From the NCBI RefSeq assembly GCF_020080835.1, contig NC_058166.1, positions 15,649,043-15,713,042 on the forward strand: DNA of 64,000 bases, in the 5' to 3' direction. This DNA is from Cotesia glomerata (lineage: Eukaryota > Arthropoda > Insecta > Hymenoptera > Braconidae). The position numbers and the translations under genes are program-made. Each line of letters opens with the position of its first letter. Position 1 is the first letter of the stretch. The notes beneath the pieces are model-generated. The model saw only the letters and a list, made by a program, of their open reading frames with translations. It did not search any database and had not been told where the DNA came from. Shown piece by piece: positions 48,515 through 64,000 of this stretch.

Positions 48515-48795
48515 TAATGTATATATTTATATATATATTTTGTTTTACTTTAATTTTTTAGTACCGTATCATGACGATAAGCCTATGTTCTATTTGTCGA
48601 AGACTTTAGAGTATTATATAAAATAAAATAAAATAAAATTAGTGATTGCAAAATATAAAATATAAAAAGTGGATGATAAAATATGTGTATATAATCCCTA
48701 GAAGAGATATTTGTTTAAACAACTCAGATAATCTCAAGACTAGACATTTTCAATAAAATAAAATTAATAAAAACAAAAATATTTTAAACTTAAGA

Positions 48796-56998
<8,203 letters not shown>

Positions 56999-56999
56999 C

Positions 57000-57660
57000 T
57001 TGGTGTCTATTTTAATACCTAATTAAATCAATGAATATAATTAGTAATTATATAATTATAAATACAAATGTAAATAAATAGTCATCAATTATCCTTGATA
57101 TATTAATATTATCTTAATCATACACTTTATTATTTCTTCTTTTTTTTTATCTATATTTTTATCTCTGTAAATATTCCTTGAAAAGTAAACTTGCTAATTC
57201 TTATAATCGTTATCGTTAATAATTTTCACAGCCTTCTCTTTACGTAATCCTAACGTATGTACAATTATTTATGTTCTGGTCATTGTGTCATTTTATTGGT
57301 GATGGAATTTTTCTTGTTTATTATTATAAATATAACGGAAGTCTGAGTCTATTATGCTTTATCATGAGAAACATGCAATGTTGTTTCTATTATAATAATT
57401 TATTATTATTTCAAATCATAATTTACCATTATATATTTATTTTTATTCTCTTATTTTAAATTCAGGGAAATTTATACAGAATTATTGCTAGCAGACATGT
57501 CTGATGCCAAAAGTTATTTAAATAAATGAATAAAGTTAATAAGCCGGAAAAATAATTTTTTTTATCTTACAAATTTGTGGAATAAATAATATTTTTTTAT
57601 TGCTGACTAAAAAAAAAATTTTATTAAAATTTTTATCATTTTATAAATATTGTATTATGT
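57000..57660 (-). promoter_or_regulatory. Rabin8 upstream region
   Basis: AT-rich flank 5' of the Rabin8 start codon, including the presumed 5' UTR. No clear core-promoter motif. An open frame at 57271-57459 has no supporting feature. Confidence 0.35.
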
Positions 57661-57894
57661 AACATTTTTTAATCTATATGATTAAGAGAGTAAGGAAAAT
57701 TTTGTCTGGTGTATTTATATGATAAAATGTGTTTTTAGTAGATTTCAAAAAAATCTAATTATTGTATTTGTCTTCATGACGCAACTTTTCAAAAATTTTG
57801 CTATATTCCGACTTTACTCGACGAGCTGAGTCAGAAAATACATATGATATGGTTCAAAAGTTTATATATGTATGTATATATCTATATATATATA

Positions 57895-58340
57895 CAGGGT
57901 GACCCAAAAGTCACGGACGCTATTGTAGCATCTGATGAAAAAAATAATTCTGAGACGAAAAGTCCTTAGCCATTTTTCAATTAACCGCATAGATAATTAA
58001 ATATTAATTAAAAATAACGTCTCTTTATTTGTTAGAGAAAGAGCGCCAGTGTCCAGTAAAGTATGTGCCAAACAAAGACACAACTAACTGTATGACTAAC
58101 TAGTTTCTATAGCTAACGTAGTCACACATATTTACTTACACATTCACACGTGCAAGCATCTTCGTTGGAACGCACTTGACTTGACACTAGTGCTCTCTCT
58201 CTAACGCATAAAAGGACGTTATTTTAATTAACAATTAATTATCTATGCGTCTGATTAAAAAATGGCTAAGGACTTTTCGTCTCAGAATTATTTTGTTTAT
58301 CAGATTCTACAATGGCGCCCGTTACTTCTGGGACACTCTG
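57895..58340. mobile_element. Mariner-type MITE (CAGGGTGACCCAAAAGT ends)
   Basis: TA at 57893-57894 and 58341-58342. Ends are CAGGGTGACCCAAAAGTC and the imperfect inverted ACTTCTGGGACACTCTG. Arms continue through aaaagtccttagccattttt / aaaaatggctaaggactttt. The TA target and CAGGGTG termini are typical of Tc1/mariner derivatives. Confidence 0.78.
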
Positions 58341-58567
58341 TATATAAATATATATACGGTATAACGCGGGGCTTGTCAGCACGATAGCGTCTACAATTCT
58401 TTAGAGATTTCAATGAAACTCAACATACTTATTCTATGAACGATTACGAAGGTCGAGTTCAAATTTGAGCCAAATCGGTTGATTAGTTTAGAAATTACAG
58501 CATTTTAAGATTTTGAAAATTAAAAAATTCCACATTCTTACCGCTTTTCCTTCAAATAACTTTTTAA

Positions 58568-59279
58568 GGGTTGCAGTCAACTAGTCAGACTAACAACATT
58601 CCGAATTAATAAATTACTAGAACTTAGAAAGTAAATATTAAATGTAATTTAAAATAATTAATTTTACAAATTTTAAAATTCCGAAAAATATAATCTTAAA
58701 TAAAGAAAAATCTAAAGCTATATTAATAGAATCTTTCAAAGTTACAAAGTCTCAATAAATTAAAAAACATAACAACGAAAATTTATACGCCAAAATGAAT
58801 GAACAGACGAACACTCATTTAGCCGAAAAATGTAAATAATTTTATAATTAGATTAGAAATTTTTTTTAATTAATTTTAAATTAATTAATTTTTGAAAATT
58901 AATTTTATTTTAATTTACAAGCATGTATGGAAAACACTCAAATTTCATGATTGTAAAGGTGGACCATCTAAGAAAAATTTCCAATTTTTTGGATGAGTAA
59001 TTTTCGGCCGAATCATTATTCGGATAGATGAGTATTCGGATGAATATACGTCGGAACAACCCTTTTTCGAAATCAAATTAATTTTAACTCTTGAGGAATA
59101 TAAGATTTATATTTACTTTTATTCGATAACCCGGTGTTTTATAATTTACAAAATTGTTTTTCGGCTGTTATTCTATTTAAGCTAATGTATTTTATAAACT
59201 TTGAATGTAGCGGAATTTTAAATTTTCTAGAGTTTTAATAATTTGGAATGTTGTCGATCTGACTAGTTGACCGCAACCC
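58568..59279. mobile_element. hAT-type non-autonomous element, 712 bp, with 8-bp duplication
   Basis: CTTTTTAA at 58560-58567 and 59280-59287 flanks GGGTTGCAGTCAACTAGTCA and the inverted GACTAGTTGACCGCAACCC. The 8-bp target duplication suggests hAT. Partial copies are at 5392-5863 and 31860-31972. Confidence 0.78.
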
Positions 59280-59287
59280 CTTTTTAA

Positions 59288-60413
59288 GGTAGTACCCTCG
59301 CGACTTCCGTCGTCAAAAGTTTGTGCTAGAGTGTATGGTACATATACTTTAGAGTAATTATTGACAAGCCTAAAACTTTTTGCTGTTTATGTACTTATTT
59401 TAGCCAATCACAAACGAGAAACTGATCATTTGAAAAGTCTGGCAACACTGCGTGAGCGTTAAGATATTTTATAGTGGTTATACTGTAGTGTTTTGGACTA
59501 ACTGTAGATTAACCTCTGTTTTGACACATGCGTTTATTTATTTATTTACATACATTTATTCGGAAATATAATTACAATGTCTGAAAAATTGACTTATAAA
59601 GGACGATTCATAAAAAAAAGTCCTTGAAAAACGACAGAAATCACTAGCAAATATGCAAATAACAAATAGAAAAAAAATAATTGACAATATTGTTTTGTTT
59701 TTTCAGAAAAATCAGTAATTGAATTTTTTATGTTGATGTATTTACGGATTTTAAATTTTAGTATTTTTTTTATTATTTCATCTGACTATTATTTTTATAA
59801 CTTATGAAAGATTAATATATATTATTATATTCAACTTATTAACTTTTTGAATTTTTATAAATATAGAAAAATACTTATTTTCATAAAATAATCATTGTTA
59901 CTTTTTTTTTAAATAAATAAAATTAATAACTATAATGTTACACTTAAAGTAAATTAAACTTTTCAAATTTTTCAGCGCATGCGCGTCTCATATTTTTTTC
60001 GCGGCTCACAAAACTTGCGTTGTTGCCACAGTTTTATTAACGTATCCCCTCCTCGGCTAAAGTCTGGTAAATTTTTCATTACTTATTAATAAATATCTCT
60101 GAAACTGTGTGGTAATTATCAATGAAATTATTTTTAAAAAATTGTTTAGTTGTTAGTTAACGTTACTCTAGTTTTTTAAAAGAATCCTAAGAAAAGTTTC
60201 TGAGATATAAAAATGTTTGTAGGTAAACTTTTCGATATCCCGTATACCGCAATGTAAAAGAGCGTTCAAAACTCAAACTTTGAAATTAAATATCTCTGAA
60301 ACTAAATGGTCAAAAATTTTCAAATTGCGCCAATCGACGCAGAATTATATGAATATTAATCTGCCGAAGTTAAAAAAAAATCCTAAGAAAACGACTCTGG
60401 CGAGGGTACTACC
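59288..60413. mobile_element. TTAA-flanked element (GGTAGTACCCTCGC ends), 1.1 kb
   Basis: TTAA at 59284-59287 and 60414-60417. Ends are GGTAGTACCCTCGCG and (G)GCGAGGGTACTACC. The left TTAA is part of the hAT duplication next door, so this element inserted later. TTAA targets are used by piggyBac and Kolobok. No transposase frame. Confidence 0.75.
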
Positions 60414-60510
60414 TTAACGCGTCGAAATATTTGAATTCTGTAAAATGCATCTAAAAGCTCAGAAAATAAGCTTTAATTTACATGTTTACATATATTTCTA
60501 GACCAAAATA

Positions 60511-60787
60511 GTATATTACACACCTAGGGAAGTAAAGTAAGAAATGTCTCAGATCACATGTAATTGTTGTCCGAGGCGAAGCCGAGGTCAACAAACATGT
60601 GATCTGAGGCTTTCTTATTTACTTCCCGTGGAGTGTATACTATTTTTTTGTCCGACGAAGGCGGAAAGCGGCAACTTTGTTTAGCGCAGCGGGACGAAAG
60701 TTGCCACTTTCCGCCCGGAGGGCAAAAAAAACAATTACATGTGATCTGAGACATTTCTTACTTTACTTCCCTAGGTGTGTAATATAC
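60511..60787 (-). mobile_element. Complete palindromic MITE with conserved 66-aa ORF, copy 3
   Basis: TA-flanked ends GTATATTACACACCTAGGG and the perfect inverse. Arms extend through agtaagaaatgtctcagatc. The GC-rich core contrasts with the AT-rich window. The minus-strand frame 60554-60754 encodes CPPGGKWQLSSRCAKQSCRF...KKASDHMF, conserved with the 33592 copy. Confidence 0.78.
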
Positions 60788-61489
60788 TATATTATGGGTC
60801 CCTTTCAATGAAATTTTACTCTTGCAGTCGTTTTGTTTAGTTTTTTGGTTGTAATTTAATATTAAATAGAAACATTATTCACACTATTGTTGTACTAAAA
60901 CCAGCAAATGTTTATTTTGAACAAAATTAGTTCTAAATAGTTTAAAATTAATTATTTAATTTTTCTTTAATTAATGAATTATGTGACATATTATTATTAA
61001 TTTTATTTTATAAAAAACAATTTTTTTTTATTTGAGAAATCTACTTCCATTTTGGCTGTCGAATGGCCATTTTTTAAAATTAAATTTAGTATTTTTGGAA
61101 AGGTCTAGAGTTGAATTAGTAACTTTTTAATGTTTCATATGCTTTTCAGCAATAGTTAATTTATTATGATAAGTTTTCGAAGTAGTTATTAATAGATTAT
61201 TTATTTATTTAAATTGATCATGGAGCTTTTGCTCCCTGTTTTATAATAGTTACTAAAAATAATATGTCTAACTATTAATTCTATTGAAAAGTAATAATTA
61301 TTAGAGTAATACTGATAATTAAAATTATAATTAGAGCAATTTAAACAAAGTTAAGTAATATAACAAAAGTAAATATAATAATAATATTAGCGATCCTATA
61401 AACATTATTAGAATTTCGCGATGAACAAAATTTGTTTATTTATTTATTGTGTTTTGTAAATGTCAATGTGGTTGTGTCAAAAATGTATT
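60788..61489. other. AT-rich intergenic DNA
   Basis: No gene. A segment similar to the Helitron 5' block (ttcagcaatagttaatttat) appears at 61140-61180. Confidence 0.35.
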
Positions 61490-63104
61490 TATATAATTAA
61501 GAGATTAAGAAAAAATTTTGTAATGAGTGTATTTTTATCGTAAATTGATTTTGATATTTTTTCAGTGGTAGTCATTTATGATATAAATAATTGAGAGAAT
61601 TAAAAATTTTCAACAATTTTATTTTTAAGCTGAAAGAATAAAAATTTTTCTCACTGTAACTTTAGTGTTGAAAGAATGTTTTCTAAATTTGGAAAAAAAA
61701 AATTTTAGCTAGACAAGTTAAGAATTTTCATCCGAAATTTTTTTTCCAAATAAAAATAACAAGAAATAATTTTTTCAACAAAATAGTTGCTGTAAGAAAA
61801 TTTTTGATTTCTTTAGCTAAGAAATAAAATTATTGAAAATTTTCAATAAATTAATTTCTTGTTCCAACAATACTCCTTTTTTTTCAAAAGAAATTTTTTG
61901 TCATTGGAAAGATCTTGACCTGAATTTGTGCCTTTTTAATGTTTTATATACTTTTCAGGAATAGTTAATTTATTATGATAAGTTTAAATATTTATAAATA
62001 AATTCGAATTTCGCGATAAACAAAATTTTTTTATTTATTTATTTTGTTTTGAACATGTCAATGTAGTTATACACTGATAGAAGGATTTGTTTATAGTTAA
62101 AAATATTTGTTAATATTTAACAAATCATTTATTAGAGACCACTTTTTAGTCCTTAACAAATATTTCTTAGTATTTAAAAAGATTTATTAATATTTAATAA
62201 ATGAATATCTGATTTATTAAATACAAACAAATCATTTTAAATACTAAGAAATATTTGTTTGATACTAAAAAATGGTCTCTAATAAATGATTTGTTAAGTA
62301 TTAACAAATATTTTTTTAATACAAATAAATCCTTCTATCAGTGTAGGTCAAAAATTAAGAGACTAAGAAAAATTTTACAACGGGTATATCTTTATCGTAA
62401 ATTGATTTTGATATTTTTTCAGCGGTAGTCATTTATGATTTAAATAATTGAGAGAGTAAGGAAAATTTTGTGACAAGCTTATTATTATTTTTAAAGGAAT
62501 TTTTGTAATTAAATTTGGTATCATCATAAAGATCTTGATAAGAATTAGTGCCTTTTGGTTTTATATATTTTTTAGTAGTCAATTTTTTATGTCAAGTTTT
62601 TGAAGCAGTTTTTAATAGTTTGTTGGTTCTATAAATTTATTTCGTCACATTTTTCCATTAAATTATTTGTAATTGATCCTGTGATAGCACTATTATTTTT
62701 AAAATTTATTTCAAAAGCGTTCAAACTATGTAAAGTGTGATTAGAATTATCAAAAAATTATTAAGTCAAAATTATTTAAAAAGACATGACACTAAAATTA
62801 GCAGACACTTGACAATTATTTTTATTTTTCTTGAAAAATAAACCAGGTTTAGAAAATTAAAAAAAAAAATATTGCAGTTATAACTTTTCAGAGCTTCTAA
62901 AGATGGAATTTTTTAAATAAATTTTTCTTGCTCTTATTTATTCGTCAAAAAAATTCTAAAAATTATTAGATGTCTCAAAATTTATTTTAAAAGCGCTTAA
63001 ACTATATATAGTGTGATTAAAAATATCAAAAAATTATTAAGTCAATGTTTTCTTAATCATAATTCGTAAATCTCGGCAGTCGCAAAGCGACTGCAGGTTG
63101 CTAG
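61490..63104 (+). mobile_element. Helitron 3' end with tandemly repeated 5' segments
   Basis: The 3' terminus is diagnostic: hairpin gcagtcgcaaagcgactgc, aggttg, CTAG at 63101-63104, then T. Possible 5' ends (ataattaagaga.taag) recur at 61490, 62353 and 62444, so the start is uncertain. A segment with gatcttgacctgaatttgtg recurs at about 600-bp spacing. Confidence 0.6.
62075..62344. mobile_element. TA-flanked palindromic MITE (CACTGATAGAAGGATTTG ends)
   Basis: cactgatagaaggatttgtt and aacaaatccttctatcagtg-type inverted ends with TA flanks. The whole element is a near palindrome of taacaaat/atttgtta motifs with agagaccactttttag / ctaaaaaatggtctct arms. Confidence 0.75.
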
Positions 63105-64000
63105 TTTATTTATCAAAGAAACTTGATAAATTTGCTTGAGAATATTTTAAAAAAACATTAATATTATAATAATACTTAAATCACCAGAAATCTGACAACT
63201 TTTTCTATTTTTTTTTTTTACAAATCAATTATGAAAAAAAAAAAATATTAAAAAAAATTTATTCTCATTTCTAAATGTGGAATTTTTTAAATAAAAATTT
63301 CTGTTGAATAATTTAGTTGATATAAAAATTTAATATAAATCCATCAAAGTTTATCAACTTACAATAACTTCGCTCCATAAAATTTCAAGAAGAAATTCAG
63401 TTATTTACTAAGTTTTAAACTAAACGTGACTATGAAAAAAAAGTCAACGGTAAATTCTTCTTAAAATAAAATTCTTATTTTTTTTAGTTCATATTTTTTA
63501 TACATAAGTTATAAATTTAAATTTAACTGTTCATAATAAAAACAACCTGTTTACAAAAAAACTACACCGATATTCAGTGAAGCGAACGAAGATACTGTTA
63601 GTACAACAATAAAGTGCTTTAATAAGTTATCTACCAATTAAAAATTTTTAACAAGTGATAAAAAATAATAAAGAAGAGTCTACTGATATGAACTTTTATT
63701 AAATACGAAAATTTAATTACTTTAATAGATAAATTTTGTTTTTTTAACCTAACAAGATTTAGTAGGTAATGAATAGAATTTTCTGTTGAATCAAATGAAA
63801 ATTTAACTTTAGAATAATATTAAGTCACTCTCAAATGCAAATAAGTTAAGTTGAAAGTCAAATCTCGTCGGTCGATAATCTCAATTACTTGGATAGTTTA
63901 TAAAACTATTCGGGTGGTCTATACAAAGAAATTTCCGAGTCAGGTTTCAGAAATAGTGCATCTTTGTTCTGGTATTAAATATTACAATTTTGTTCGAAGA
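63105..64000. other. AT-rich sequence to window end
   Basis: Degenerate intronic-type AT repeat to about 63350. No gene or element end was recognised after that. Confidence 0.35.

Overview
The window is a very AT-rich (roughly three quarters A+T) eukaryotic nuclear segment. Its genes are split by GT-AG introns and embedded in dense DNA-transposon debris. Gene content (KANSL3, a lipid phosphatase, Slimb/beta-TrCP, a MADF-BESS factor, Rabin8) points to an insect; a hymenopteran such as a parasitoid wasp would fit the base composition, but the species cannot be fixed from sequence alone. No bacterial operons, CRISPR arrays, intact tRNA genes or recognisable viral genes were seen.

Layout. 564-6383 (-): a KANSL3/NSL3 orthologue (4 coding exons, 779 aa). 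7006-12775: a 5.77-kb Mutator-like (MULE/Rehavkus-type) DNA transposon with about 740-bp near-identical inverted ends, a perfect 9-bp target duplication, about 15 subterminal 175-bp repeats and one spliced gene (half of a GCM1/FLYWCH-like finger plus a PHD-like finger, no DDE core). It sits between the divergent genes KANSL3 and PLPP, which would otherwise be about 0.7 kb apart. 12870-15749 (+): a PLPP4/5-type phosphatidate phosphatase (6 exons, 268 aa). 19008-28222 (+): Slimb/beta-TrCP, the F-box/WD40 ubiquitin-ligase receptor (7 exons, 533 aa). 28.2-35.4 kb: intergenic SINEs, MITEs and a 15-bp minisatellite of RFX X-box-like sites. 36364-40994 (+): a MADF-BESS protein (3 exons, 384 aa). 41-48.7 kb: repeats, including a TIR element carrying an 18S rRNA fragment. 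48796-56998 (-): Rabin8/RAB3IP (7 exons, 583 aa). 57-64 kb: mariner-, hAT- and TTAA-type elements, a palindromic MITE with a conserved small ORF, and a Helitron end.

All five host gene models were rebuilt exon by exon; splice sites and reading phases close exactly in each. They have no evident common pathway and look like an ordinary stretch of conserved genes.

The most distinctive material is mobile. (1) The MULE with its catalytic-core-less gene. (2) A Helitron family (5' TC, 3' hairpin plus CTAG, A|T insertion) whose bodies are tandem arrays of about 200-bp near-perfect hairpins; six copies lie in introns of four of the five host genes. (3) Nested MITEs inserted at TA or TTAA sites inside other MITEs. 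(4) A TIR element holding 18S rRNA sequence. Many introns are also filled by a degenerate AT-rich inverted-repeat family.
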